In this document: piece by piece, positions 1-8,444 of the stretch
Numbering within the stretch: the stretch's first letter is position 1
How the letters are laid out: the number at the start of each line of letters is the position of its first letter
Assembly (NCBI RefSeq): GCF_013466985.1
Contig: NZ_CP059164.1
Coordinates: 1,621,001-1,685,000, forward strand
DNA: 64,000 bases
Source: Nocardioides ungokensis
GTDB lineage: Bacteria > Actinomycetota > Actinomycetes > Propionibacteriales > Nocardioidaceae
Direction of reading: 5' to 3'
Made by a program: the position numbers and the translations under genes
Notes under the pieces: generated by a model
Databases searched by the model: none
What the model saw: only the letters and a program-made list of their open reading frames with translations
Told to the model about the DNA's origin: nothing

Positions 1-15
1 TGCGGGAGGCCCCAT

Positions 16-826
16 GTGCTGACCTGCGGCTGCGGCGCCGACGACGCGCGCGTGTCGCTCCCCGGCGCGCACGAGCACCCTCACCCGCACCCGCACCCGC
101 ACGGCCACGAGCACGAGACGCTGGTCCTCGAGGAGCGCCTGCTGGCCAAGAACGACCACCTGGCCGAGCACGTCCGGGCCTTCCTCGACGTACGCCGGAT
201 CACGGCCGTCAACCTGATGAGCTCTCCCGGGTCGGGCAAGACCTCCCTGCTGGAGCGCACCGTCGCCGAGCTCGGCGACGGCCGACCGGTCTACGTCGTC
301 GAGGGGGACCAGGAGACGTCCTTCGACGCGGATCGCATCGAGCGCGCCGGCGCCCGCGCCGTCCAGGTCAACACCGGATCGGGCTGCCACCTCGACGCCG
401 ACATGGTCGGGCGCTCGCTGCACGCGCTGGACCCGGTGCCGGGCTCGCTGCTCTTCGTCGAGAACGTCGGCAACCTGGTGTGCCCGGCTCTCTTCGACGT
501 GGGGAGCACGCGCGGGTCGTGGTCATCTCGGTCACGAGGGCGACGACAAGCCGCTGAAGTACCCCACCATGTTCGCGGCCGCCGACCTCGTCGTGGTCAA
601 CAAGATCGACCTCCTGCCCCACGTCGACTTCGACCTGGACCGCCTGCGGGACCAGGCCCGGAGCCTCAACCGGGACGTGGCCGTACTGCCGCTGTCGGTC
701 CGCACGGGGGAGCACGTCCAGGACTGGTACGCCTGGCTCGGCTCGCTCACCGTCCACCACGAGGAGCGCGCGGCCGCAGAGCGCCGTGAGGAAGGAGAGC
801 CCCATGGAGCCGCTGTCGGTCCGTGA
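16..826 (+). CDS. hypB: Hydrogenase nickel incorporation GTPase HypB (two frameshifts)
   Basis: HypB is the SIMIBI-class GTPase that, with HypA, delivers Ni2+ to the large subunit of [NiFe]-hydrogenase. The GTG start is preceded by GGGAGG. Visible are an N-terminal CGCG metal motif (residues 4-7), a His-rich nickel-storage stretch HEHPHPHPHPHGHEHE near residues 20-35, a P-loop SSPGSGKT near residue 72 and the NKID guanine-specificity motif near position 600. The reading frame breaks twice: after LFDVG (about position 500) it continues in a second frame as EHARVVVISVT, then near 533 in a third frame as EGDDKPLKYPTMF. Each break is explained by one missing G, so sequencing error is more likely than a pseudogene. 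The gene overlaps the start of the next one. An upstream gene may end at the TGA at 20-22, but too little is present to name it. Confidence 0.9.
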
Positions 827-1679
827 GGTGAGCGAGCGCATCGACACCCTGCTCGACGAGCTGCGCCAGAGCGTGCCCGCGCCGGCGCTGGAGCGCGTGG
901 AGGACCTGGTGCAGTGCGTGATGGCGCTGTACGGCGAGGGGCTCGGCCGCGTGGTCGACTCCCTCGACGAGGCGACGCTGCGCCGGCTGGCCGACGACGA
1001 GGTGGTCGGCAACCTCCTCGTCCTCCACGACCTGCACCCCGACGACGTGGACACCCGGGTCCAGCAGGCGCTCGAGCGAGTCCGCCCCTACCTCGGCTCG
1101 CACGCCGGCGGGGTCACGCTGTCGGGGGTCGACGAGCGCGGGGTGGTCCACCTGCGGCTCGAGGGCAGCTGCGACGGGTGCCCGTCCTCCTCGCTCACCG
1201 TGCGCAGCGCCATCGAGGACGCCATCCTGGTGGCCGCGCCGGACGTCGTCGCCGTCGAGGCCGAAGGGATGGTCGAAACCGGGCCGTCACTGCTGCAGAT
1301 CGCGCCGTTCCGGCCGCACGTCGAGCCGGACGCGTCGGGCTGGGCCCACGTGCAGCTGGACGTGCCGCCGCGCACGATGAGCGCCGTGGACGTCGCCGGC
1401 CGCGCGTTACTGGTCGCCAACCTCGACGGAACCCTGGTCGCCTACCTCGACCGGTGCCCGGCGTGCCTGACGGCGCTGTCGGAGGGGACGCTGACCGGGG
1501 ACCGGGTGACCTGCCCGAGCGGGCACGCGTACGACGTCCGGCTGGCCGGGCGAGCCCTGGCCGACGGCGACGGGGCCGGCGCCCACGAGCACCTCACCCC
1601 GCTGCCGCTGCTGCCCGAGCACGGGGCCTGGAAGGTGTCGCTGCCGACGGCCGCCCCGGCAGGGGTGGTGCACCCGTGA
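804..1679 (+). CDS. NifU-like / Rieske-like fusion protein of hydrogenase operon
   Basis: The protein has about 291 residues. The ATG at 804 follows GGAAGGAG at a good distance; an in-frame GTG at 786 is less likely. A middle NifU C-terminal-type domain carries the CxxC of SCDGCPSS (near residue 122), which in that family binds a transient Fe-S cluster. The C-terminal third resembles a Rieske domain in spacing, but its ligands are changed: C218-P-A-C221, 15 residues, then C237-P-S-G-H241, instead of CxH and CxxH. Such fusions sit in actinobacterial hydrogenase operons, where a role in Fe-S supply or electron transfer to the enzyme is plausible but not shown here. It overlaps hypB upstream and the next gene by GTGA. 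Confidence 0.85.
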   Translation: MEPLSVREVSERIDTLLDELRQSVPAPALERVEDLVQCVMALYGEGLGRVVDSLDEATLRRLADDEVVGNLLVLHDLHPDDVDTRVQQALERVRPYLGSHAGGVTLSGVDERGVVHLRLEGSCDGCPSSSLTVRSAIEDAILVAAPDVVAVEAEGMVETGPSLLQIAPFRPHVEPDASGWAHVQLDVPPRTMSAVDVAGRALLVANLDGTLVAYLDRCPACLTALSEGTLTGDRVTCPSGHAYDVRLAGRALADGDGAGAHEHLTPLPLLPEHGAWKVSLPTAAPAGVVHP

Positions 1680-2311
1680 GCGGGCTCGGCTCCCTGCGCC
1701 GGATCAGCGCCCCGCGGCCCGCGCCGCCAACGCCGGAGGAGCGCTGCGACTTCTGCGCGGCGGGCATCGGCGAGCGGCACGGACACATCGCCGACCTCGA
1801 CCAGCACCGGCTGCTCTGCGTGTGCCGGCCGTGCTACCTCCTGTTCGCACCCCAGGGAGCCGGCGGCGGTCGCTACCGGGGCGTGGGCGAGGAGGTCCGC
1901 CGGGTCGTGGACCTGGTCCTGGACGAGACACGCTGGGACGCGCTGCGGATCCCCGTGGACTTGGCCTTCTTCTTCGAGCAGACAGGGGCCGAGCAACCGC
2001 TCGCGTTCTACCCCGGCCCGGCCGGCGCCACCGAGTCCCTGCTCGACCTGCGCGCCTGGGTGGACGTGATCCGGGAGAACCCGGTGCTGGGCAGTCTGCA
2101 CAGCGACGTCGAGGCGGCGCTGCTGCGCCGGCGCGACGGGGAGTTCTCTTGCCACCTGGTGCCGATCGACCACTGCTACGAGCTGGTGGGCATCGTCCGG
2201 CGGTCCTGGACCGGCCTCGGTGGCGGCCCGGAGGTCTGGCGCGACATCGACGCGTACTTCACGGCTCTGGAGGCACGCGCCGTCCCCGTGCAGCGGGACG
2301 GTGTCCGGTGA
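1676..2311 (+). CDS. DUF5947 family protein (hydrogenase-associated)
   Basis: The protein has 211 residues and starts at a GTG overlapping the previous stop (GTGA). The N-terminus holds a cysteine cluster C24-x2-C27-x20-C48-x-C50-x2-C53, a likely zinc or Fe-S site. The rest is a soluble alpha/beta protein without membrane segments. I recognise it as the conserved hydrogenase-linked family DUF5947, which recurs beside high-affinity group 1h-type [NiFe]-hydrogenases of actinobacteria. Its function is unknown. The invariant position between the NifU-like gene and the DUF6084 gene suggests a role in assembly or electron transfer of that enzyme (inference). Confidence 0.8.
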   Translation: MSGLGSLRRISAPRPAPPTPEERCDFCAAGIGERHGHIADLDQHRLLCVCRPCYLLFAPQGAGGGRYRGVGEEVRRVVDLVLDETRWDALRIPVDLAFFFEQTGAEQPLAFYPGPAGATESLLDLRAWVDVIRENPVLGSLHSDVEAALLRRRDGEFSCHLVPIDHCYELVGIVRRSWTGLGGGPEVWRDIDAYFTALEARAVPVQRDGVR

Positions 2312-3012
2312 CCGGCGCCGGGACGGGGGTCGAGACCGTCGAGCGGGGGCCGGTGGCCGACCTCGACTTCACCTGCACCGACGTGGTCGCGGACCGCTAC
2401 GCGGCGGGGCCCACCGTCGTGCTGCGGATGCGGGCCGAGGAGCGGTCCGGCGTCCGCGTCCACGCGGTCGCGCTGCGCTGCCAGGTGCGGATCGAGCCGC
2501 TGCGCCGGCACTACAACGACCGCGAGGCCGCGCGGGTCGTCGACCTGTTCGGCGACCGCCCGCGATGGGGCGCGACCATGCAGCCGCTGCAGCTCGCGTT
2601 CCTGGCGCAGGTGCTGCCCGGCTTCACCGGCGGCTGCACCTTCGACCTCGCGCTCCCGGTCAGCTACGACGTGGAGGTCGCGGCGCACAAGTTCCTCGCC
2701 GGGCTCGAGGAGGGCGAGGTGCCGCTGCTGCTGCTGTTCAGCGGCCAGGTGTTCACTGCCCGGGTGACGGACCGGGGGGCGGGCTCGATCGCGGTCGAGC
2801 CGGTGCCCTGGCACAAGGAGGCCACGGCGCGGCTCCCGGTCGCGGTCTGGCGCGAGGCGATGGACGCCCACTTCCCCGACCAGGCGTGGCTGCGGGTGTC
2901 GCGGGAGACCCACGACCGGCTCTCCGAGTACCGCGGCCGCCACGGCATGCTCGGCTGGGACGACGTGCTCTCCCGGCTCCTCGAGGGCGCCCCCGACGGG
3001 CCGGGGCCATGA
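2308..3012 (+). CDS. DUF6084 family protein (hydrogenase-associated)
   Basis: The protein has 234 residues and a GTG start overlapping the previous stop. It is soluble, with alternating beta-like segments and the conserved phrases CQVRIEPLRRHY, DLFGDRPRWG and PVSYDVEVAAHKF. It matches the family DUF6084, which accompanies DUF5947 in actinobacterial hydrogenase operons. No catalytic motif can be read, so I assign only association. It overlaps the next gene by ATGA, so the whole block is translationally coupled. Confidence 0.78.
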   Translation: MTGAGTGVETVERGPVADLDFTCTDVVADRYAAGPTVVLRMRAEERSGVRVHAVALRCQVRIEPLRRHYNDREAARVVDLFGDRPRWGATMQPLQLAFLAQVLPGFTGGCTFDLALPVSYDVEVAAHKFLAGLEEGEVPLLLLFSGQVFTARVTDRGAGSIAVEPVPWHKEATARLPVAVWREAMDAHFPDQAWLRVSRETHDRLSEYRGRHGMLGWDDVLSRLLEGAPDGPGP

Positions 3013-4347
3013 CCGCCGTCGACTCCGCGCGCGCGGTCGCCGACGCGCTGCTCTACGAGGGCTACGTGCTCTACCCCTACCGGGCCTCGTCGGCCAAGAA
3101 CCAGATGCGGTGGCAGTGGGGCGTCCTGATGCCCGAGGACGTCGTGGCCGTGGATCCGTCCGAGCGCGCGTCCTGCCGCACCGGCGCCGTGCTGGACGGG
3201 CGCGACCCCTCGCTGCGGCTGACGGTGCGGTTCCTGCAGGTCCAGCAGCGGTACGTCGAGACCCCGGGCGGCGAGCGGGTCGACCGGCTGGAGGTGGGCG
3301 ACGCGGCGTACGTCCCCTGGGACGAGGCACGCGAGCGGGAGGTCGTGCTCGACGTGCCCCTGCCCGCGGGCCTGGCGACGACGATCGAGGTGCCCGCGCG
3401 GGACGACGACCGAGGACCTGCCGGGTGGCGCGGGGCGGCTGGTCCGCGTGTGTGCGCCGCTACGGGTGCGGGTCACGGTCTCGGCCGAGCGCCCGGTGTC
3501 GCCGTACCCCGTGACCCTGCTGTCCGTCCGGGTCGCGAACGACACGGGACCGCCCGAGGTGCCGGCCGCCGACCGGCCGGCGTGGCTGCGCCGCGCCCTG
3601 GTCGCGTGCCACGTGCTCCTCGAGAGCCCCGACGCGTCGTTCGTCTCCCAGCTCGAGCCGCCGGAGTGGGCGTCGGGATTCGTGGGGGAGTGCGTCCACG
3701 AGGGGCTGTTCCCGGTGCTGGCCGGGCCGCCCGGCCAGGCGCACGTCGTGCTGGGGTCGCCGATCATCCTCTACGACCACCCCGAGCTGGCCCCGCAGAG
3801 CGAGACGTCGTTCTTCGACGGCCTCGAGATCGACGAGCTGCTCAGCCTGCGGACGATGACCCTGTCGGAGGACGAGAAGCGCGAGGTCCGCGGCACTGAC
3901 AGGAGGACCGCGGCGCTGCTGCGCGAGGTCGACGACATGCCTCCCGAGCTGTGGGAGCGGCTGCACGGGACCGTGCGCTACGTCGACGCGATGACCGGCG
4001 GACCCGGTCCCCGTGCCGGTCCCGTGCCCCCGGACGCGCCCTGGTGGGACCCGGGCTCGGACGGCTCGGTCGACCCCGAGACCGACGCGGTCCGCATCGG
4101 GACCGTCGACGTCCGCCGTGGCAGCCGCGTCCTGCTGCGGCCCGGGTCCCGGCGCGCGGACGCCCACGACCTGTTCCTCGCCGGCCGCGAGGCCACCGTC
4201 GCCGCGGTGCTCCACGACGTCGACGGCAACCTCCACCTGGCCGTCACCGTCGACGACGACCCCGGTGCGGACCTGAAGGCCGCGCACGGCCGGTTCCTCT
4301 ACTTCGCGCCCGACGAGGTGGAGGCGTTCCCGGAGGTGAGCGGCTGA
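3009..4347 (+). CDS. Conserved hydrogenase-operon protein of unknown function (one frameshift)
   Basis: The first part (ATG at 3009) reads MTAVDSARAVADALLYEG and contains RWQWGVLMPED. The frame breaks near 3410 and continues as EDLPGGAGRLVRVCAPLRVRV to the stop at 4345-4347. One extra C in the string GACGACGACCGAGG explains the shift. The restored product is about 445 residues, soluble, without recognisable catalytic motifs or membrane helices. A protein of this size lies at the same place in other actinobacterial hydrogenase operons, after DUF6084 and before the maturation protease, so it is probably a genuine operon member. I do not know its function. Confidence 0.7.
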
Positions 4348-4913
4348 TGGCGCGCGTGCTCGTGGCCTGCGTGGGCAACATCTTCCTGGGCGACGACGGC
4401 TTCGGCACCGAGGTCGCGGCCGCCCTCAGGAGCCGGGCACCGGGCGGCCGGGCCCGGTCGGAGGAGGTGCGGGTCGAGGATTTCGGGATCCGCTCGGTGC
4501 ACCTGGTCTACGAGCTGCTCGGCGGGTACGACGTGCTGGTGCTGGTCGACACGGTGGCCCACCAGCCCGGGCCGGCCGGGACCCTGTACGTCATCGAGCC
4601 CGAGCTGCCGGCGCGGGACCCCGGCGCCGACCTGCTGCCCGAGGTGATGCTCGACGCCCACGACCTGTCCCCGGGCGGGGTGATGTCCCTGGTGCCCACG
4701 CTGGGCGGCTCGGTGGGCCGGATCGTGGTGGTCGGCTGCCAGCCGGGATCGCTCGAGGAGGGCATCGGCCTGACCGAGGCGGTCCGTGCGGCGGTCGAGC
4801 CCGCCGCGGAGCTGGTGATGCGGCTCGTCGAGGAGGAGCTGGACCGGCTGCGGTCGACCACGGACCCCGGCGCCGGGACCAGGCGTGAGAGCGACGAGGA
4901 GGTGACGACGTGA
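4347..4913 (+). CDS. Hydrogenase maturation protease (HycI/HoxM family)
   Basis: The enzyme has 188 residues and an ATG sharing one base with the preceding stop (TGATG). This family removes the C-terminal peptide of the [NiFe]-hydrogenase large subunit after nickel insertion and uses the bound nickel for recognition. Visible are GNIFLGDDGFG at the N-terminus (the Glu-16-like metal ligand position is occupied by Asp), VLVDTVAHQ (the Asp-62-like site) and LDAHDLSPG (the His-93-like site). The C-terminal 20 residues are a charged tail. It is the best functional evidence that a hydrogenase large subunit with a cleavable tail lies just upstream of the window. Confidence 0.88.
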   Translation: MARVLVACVGNIFLGDDGFGTEVAAALRSRAPGGRARSEEVRVEDFGIRSVHLVYELLGGYDVLVLVDTVAHQPGPAGTLYVIEPELPARDPGADLLPEVMLDAHDLSPGGVMSLVPTLGGSVGRIVVVGCQPGSLEEGIGLTEAVRAAVEPAAELVMRLVEEELDRLRSTTDPGAGTRRESDEEVTT

Positions 4914-5011
4914 GGAAGCTGTTCCTGCTGCTCGTCGGAGCCGGCGCGGCAGCGGTGGTTGTCGTGTCGATGCCCGACATCAAACGCTACCTGGCGATCC
5001 GCCGGATGTAG
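4910..5011 (+). CDS. DUF6893-type 33-residue single-pass peptide
   Basis: GTG at 4910 overlaps the protease stop (GTGA), and an AGGAGG lies just upstream inside the protease gene. The product is 33 residues: a short basic start (MRKLF), one hydrophobic helix of about 15 residues, then SMPDIKRYLAIRRM with a basic end. It matches the DUF6893 small-protein family found at the end of actinobacterial hydrogenase accessory operons. A membrane anchor or assembly role for the hydrogenase complex is possible but unproven. A hairpin follows directly. Confidence 0.75.
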   Translation: MRKLFLLLVGAGAAAVVVVSMPDIKRYLAIRRM

Positions 5012-5017
5012 CCCGAG

Positions 5018-5034
5018 CCGCCGCCCTGCGGCGG
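5018..5034 (+). terminator. Hairpin after hydrogenase operon
   Basis: CCGCCGC (5018-5024) pairs perfectly with GCGGCGG (5028-5034) around the loop CCT, seven bases after the DUF6893 stop. There is no T-run, which is usual for actinobacterial intrinsic terminators. It fits the end of the hydrogenase accessory operon. Confidence 0.5.
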
Positions 5035-5076
5035 AGATCCCGAAGACTATCGATGCGGTTGGTCGGCGGCGGCGCC

Positions 5077-5082
5077 TAGCCT
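5077..5082 (+). promoter_or_regulatory. Candidate -10 element (TAGCCT)
   Basis: CCTAGCCT ends 7 bases before a GTG at 5090, the same geometry as the candidate leaderless promoters at 7707, 11032 and 60682. No convincing -35 hexamer is visible. Confidence 0.35.
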
Positions 5083-5089
5083 TGATCAG

Positions 5090-5179
5090 GTGGACCTCGC
5101 CAAGGCGCTCGACGTCGCTGCCCCGATTGCCCTCCCACGGCCGCCCAGACGGCCGGCGGACCGATCGGAGCGCCCATGA
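5090..5179 (+). CDS. Possible 29-residue leader ORF coupled to PAP2 gene
   Basis: GTG at 5090 opens a 29-codon frame, rich in Pro and Arg towards its end, whose TGA (5177-5179) overlaps the ATG of the next gene (ATGA). It lies 7 bases downstream of a TAGCCT element and could be a leaderless leader peptide controlling the PAP2 gene by translational coupling. It could equally be chance, because high-G+C DNA rarely contains stops. Confidence 0.25.
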   Translation: MDLAKALDVAAPIALPRPPRRPADRSERP

Positions 5180-5970
5180 CCGTCGTGCCCCGGGCCGTAC
5201 CCCTGGCCGAGAGCGGGGGCCCGCCGGCGCGGGTGCGGCCACGGCTGGTGGGCGAGTTCGCCGTGCTCGCCATGCTGCTCGTCGGCTACGACTGGGTGCG
5301 GCGCTTCGCGTCGGTGCGCGAGGCGGTCGCCCTCGCCCACGGCCGGGCGATCCTGCACGCCGAGGCCGGCCTGCACGTGCAGGTCGAGCGGATCAGCAAC
5401 GACTGGCTGACCGGCCACCACGACCTGGCGGACCTCGCGGCCGGCTACTACCAGTTCATCCACCTGACGGCGGCCCTGTCGGTGCTCGCGGCCCTCTACA
5501 TCTGGCGTCCGGCGGCCTACCCACGTGCGCGCAACGCGCTCGTGCTCACCAACGTCGTCGGACTCATCGTCTACGCGCTCCCCACGGCACCGCCGCGGCT
5601 GCTGCCCCACGCCGGCTTCTTCGACTCGGTGACCGCTGTGTTCGGCACCCCCAACGCCCCGTCGGCCGACCAGTACGGCGCGCTGCCGTCCCTGCACCTG
5701 GCCTGGGCCACCTGGGTCGCCGTCGTCGGGGCTGCCCTGGTTTCCAGGCGGGCGCTCCGGTGGCTGTTGTGGCTCTATCCGGTGATGACGGGATGCGTCG
5801 TGGTCGCGACCGCCAACCACTACGTGGTCGACGTCTTCACGGGGGTCGCCCTGGGGCTGGCCGCAACCTGGGTGACCGGCGCCCTGCCCGTGTGGCGGCA
5901 TCGGCGCACCTCCGGACAGGCAGCGGGCCCTGCCGTCCCGGGGGACGACAGGGCCTCGACGCGGACATGA
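5176..5970 (+). CDS. PAP2-superfamily integral membrane protein
   Basis: The protein has 264 residues with about six hydrophobic segments. The PAP2 phosphatase signature is partly visible: PSLHLAWATW (motif 2, with SLH) near residue 175 and NHYVVDVFTG (motif 3, His and Asp) near residue 215. This pattern matches the PAP2_3/inositolphosphotransferase-like group acting on lipid phosphates or phospho-head groups in the membrane. The substrate cannot be read from sequence. A second member of the group lies at 51202. It is convergent with the ABC exporter downstream. Confidence 0.82.
   Translation: MTVVPRAVPLAESGGPPARVRPRLVGEFAVLAMLLVGYDWVRRFASVREAVALAHGRAILHAEAGLHVQVERISNDWLTGHHDLADLAAGYYQFIHLTAALSVLAALYIWRPAAYPRARNALVLTNVVGLIVYALPTAPPRLLPHAGFFDSVTAVFGTPNAPSADQYGALPSLHLAWATWVAVVGAALVSRRALRWLLWLYPVMTGCVVVATANHYVVDVFTGVALGLAATWVTGALPVWRHRRTSGQAAGPAVPGDDRASTRT
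5926..5955. terminator. Imperfect inverted repeat between convergent genes
   Basis: GGCCCTG (5926-5932) and CGTCCC pair with GGGACG and CAGGGCC (5949-5955), separated by one C/A mismatch and a tiny loop. It lies in the last codons of the PAP2 gene, just before the convergent ABC permease stop at 5974. It is a plausible bidirectional terminator. Confidence 0.45.
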
Positions 5971-5973
5971 TCG

Positions 5974-6776
5974 CTAGTGCACCTCCGAGTGCATCACCCG
6001 GCGCAGTCCGTAGATCCCCGGGAGCACGATCCAGAGCGTCACGCTGGTGACGACGTGTGCCCACTGGGCGCCGGTCTGCATCCCCTCGAAGAGGTAGCTC
6101 TGCGCGTAGGGCAGGTCCACCCACGGCTGCAGCTCCTTGTACCAGTGCTGGCTCGTGGCCAGGAGGGCCGAGAGGTTGGGCACGAGGAGGACCAGCACGA
6201 AGTACATGACCAGGCCGCCGGCCGAGCTGCGCAGCACCATCCCGAGCATGGTCCCGATCGACAGCGAGACCAGGTTCCCCAGCACGATCGTCAGGGCGTG
6301 ACCGAGCGAGAGGTCCCAGACCGTCGGGACGCCGGCGATGCGGCTGCCGACGACGTTCCCGACCGCGCCGGCGGCGAAGGCGAAGAGCATCGAGGCGATC
6401 GCCACGACGACCGACGACAGGGTCTTGGCCCACACCACGCGCGCCGGCGGGAGACGTAGGTGAACGTCGTCAGCCCGGTGCGCTGGCTCCACTCGCTGGT
6501 GATGGCCAGCAGCGCGACCATCGGCAGGATCACGGTGATCGGGTAGCCGACCGCCTTGGCGAAGGTGTAGTAGGTGAGCTGGTCGTCCGGCGCGAACGCG
6601 ACGGTCGCGACCGTGGCGATGAGGCCGGTGATCCCGATGCTCGCGATCAGCCAGAAGCCCGAGCGGGTGTCGAACATCTTGCGCAGCTCGACGCGAACCA
6701 CGCGGCTGAGCGGGATGGCGTCGGTACGCCGGCTGGTGCGGGCGTGGTCGACGGCGGTGGTGGCGGTGGCGGTCAT
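5974..6776 (-). CDS. ABC-2 type transporter permease (one frameshift)
   Basis: This is the membrane subunit of an ABC exporter, paired with the ATPase that overlaps its start by four bases. The N-terminal part reads MTATATTAVDHARTSRRTDA, followed by a first TM helix and the phrase SEWSQRTGLTTFTYV. The frame shifts near 6455 and resumes as PPARVVWAKTLSSVVVAIAS, with four more TM segments and the C-terminal LRRVMHSEVH. One missing base explains the break. The fold (about six TM helices, EWxxxT loop after TM2) is typical of ABC-2 permeases. The substrate is unknown. Confidence 0.82.
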
Positions 6777-7699
6777 GCCGCTGTCCTCTCTGTGCTGGAC
6801 TTCCGGGGAGCGGAGTCTCGTGAGGTGTCGGCGGTCAGCTCGAGGAACATCTCCTCGAGCCCGCCGCTGTCGGCGGTGCGGAGCTCGGTGAGCACAGCCC
6901 CGCCGTCGTACGCCGCGCGTCCGACCTGGGCGGGGTCCGCATCGGTGCGGAGCGACCCGTCCTCGGACGCGGTGGCCTGGATGCCTGCGGTCGACAGGGC
7001 TCGCCGGAGGACGTCGACGTCCGCCGCGCGTACGACGGTGCCGGCGGCCTGGAGCAGCTCGGCCTTGGAGCCCTGGCAGACGATGCGGCCCTGCCCGATC
7101 ATCACGATGTCGTCGGCGATGATCTCGACCTCGGACAGCAGGTGGGAGGAGAGCAGGACCGTCCCGCCGCGGTCGGCGTAGTCGCGGAGCAGGTCGCGCA
7201 TCCAGCGGATGCCGGCCGGGTCGAGGCCGTTGGCCGGCTCGTCCAGGATCAGCACCGACGGGTCGCCGATCAGGGCGGCCGCGATGCCGAGGCGCTGACG
7301 CATCCCGAGCGAGTAGTTGCCGACCCGGCGGTCGGCCTCGTCGGCGGTGAGGCTGACCAGTCCGAGCATCTCGGTGACCCGGGATGCGGGGAGGCCCATG
7401 ATCTGCTGGGCGATGGTCAGGATCTCGCGACCGGTGCGGCCTGCGTGCTGGGCGGAGGCGTCGAGCATCACGCCGACCTCGCGGCCGGGGTTGGGCAGGT
7501 CGGCGAAGCGGCGACCCCCGATGGTGGCGGTCCCCTCGGTGGGGGTGGTCAGGCCGACCATCATGCGCATGGACGTGGACTTGCCGGCGCCGTTGGGGCC
7601 GAGGAAGCCGGTGACCCGACCGGAGCGGGCCGTGAAGGTGATGTCGTTGACGACGGTGTTGCCGCCGTACTTCTTGGTCAATGAGTTGATGGTGATCAT
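6773..7699 (-). CDS. ABC transporter ATP-binding protein
   Basis: The protein has 308 residues. It shows Walker A GPNGAGKST, signature YSLGMRQRLGIA, Walker B VLILDEPANGLDP and the H-loop SSHLLSE. The C-terminal extension after residue 220 is typical of drug-export type ATPases (DrrA-like). It is the first gene of a two-gene exporter operon with the ABC-2 permease. An adjacent NarL-type two-component system transcribed in the same direction may control it, an arrangement common in actinobacteria (inference). Confidence 0.92.
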   Translation of the reverse strand: MITINSLTKKYGGNTVVNDITFTARSGRVTGFLGPNGAGKSTSMRMMVGLTTPTEGTATIGGRRFADLPNPGREVGVMLDASAQHAGRTGREILTIAQQIMGLPASRVTEMLGLVSLTADEADRRVGNYSLGMRQRLGIAAALIGDPSVLILDEPANGLDPAGIRWMRDLLRDYADRGGTVLLSSHLLSEVEIIADDIVMIGQGRIVCQGSKAELLQAAGTVVRAADVDVLRRALSTAGIQATASEDGSLRTDADPAQVGRAAYDGGAVLTELRTADSGGLEEMFLELTADTSRDSAPRKSSTERTAA

Positions 7700-7706
7700 G
7701 TCTTCG

Positions 7707-7712
7707 ACGCTA
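7707..7712 (-). promoter_or_regulatory. Candidate leaderless -10 element (TAGCGT)
   Basis: On the minus strand, CCTAGCGT is followed by exactly 7 bases and then the ATG of the ABC ATPase. This spacing implies transcription starting at or next to the start codon, as in leaderless actinobacterial mRNAs. No clear -35 box is seen. Confidence 0.4.
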
Positions 7713-7799
7713 GGTACGACCGGGGGTGCTTCGCGTCGTCGCGAGGTCGTGCCTTCGGGGGCACCATCGGGTGATGCGGGTCCTCACAAAGGACGACCC

Positions 7800-8444
7800 T
7801 CAGGTCTCGAAGAGGCCGGTTTGGTGGGCCAGCACGATCGCCTGTGCCCGGTCCCGCAGGTCCAGCTTCTGCAGCAGCCGGGTCACGTGGGTCTTGACCG
7901 TGGTGTCGCTGATGAACAGGGCGCGGCCGATCTCGGCGTTCGAGTAGCCGCGAGTGATCAGGCGGAAGACATCCATCTCGCGCTCGGTCAGGGTCTCGAC
8001 CGCCTGTGGCGGTGCCTGGTGGACGCGGGTGAACTGCTTGATCACCCGGCGGGTGACGGCGGGGGAGAGCAGGGCGTCGCCGTGTGCCACTGTGCGCACG
8101 GCCGCGATCAGCTGTTCCGGCGGGTCGTCCTTGAGGACGAAGCCGCTGGCCCCGGCCTCGAGGGCGCGGTAGACGTACTCGTCGAGGTCGAACGTCGTCA
8201 GGATCAGGATGCGGCTCTCCGGGTCGGCGGCGAGGATCCGTCGGGTGGCCTCGAGCCCGTCGAGCTCGGGCATCCGGATGTCCATGAGGACGACGTCGGG
8301 ATCGCAGCGAGCCGCCTCGGTGACGGCCTCGAGCCCGTCGCCGGCCTCGGCGACGACCTCGATGTCGGGCTCGTCCGCGAGCAGCAGCCGGAAGCCGGCC
8401 CGCACCATCGCCTGGTCGTCCACGACGAGGACCCGGATGCTCAT
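7800..8444 (-). CDS. NarL/LuxR-family response regulator
   Basis: The protein has 214 residues. An N-terminal receiver domain carries VVDDQ, the phospho-acceptor Asp in VVLMDIRMPELDG (near residue 55) and the conserved Lys in FVLKDD. A LuxR-type helix-turn-helix (ETLTEREMDVFRLITRGYSNAEIGRALFISDTTVKTHV, quoted as two adjoining motifs: LTEREMDVF and NAEIGRALFISDTTVKTHV) lies at residues 150-205. Its start overlaps the stop of the cognate kinase by four bases, so both are made from one mRNA. The adjacent ABC exporter is the likely target. Confidence 0.92.
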   Translation of the reverse strand: MSIRVLVVDDQAMVRAGFRLLLADEPDIEVVAEAGDGLEAVTEAARCDPDVVLMDIRMPELDGLEATRRILAADPESRILILTTFDLDEYVYRALEAGASGFVLKDDPPEQLIAAVRTVAHGDALLSPAVTRRVIKQFTRVHQAPPQAVETLTEREMDVFRLITRGYSNAEIGRALFISDTTVKTHVTRLLQKLDLRDRAQAIVLAHQTGLFET

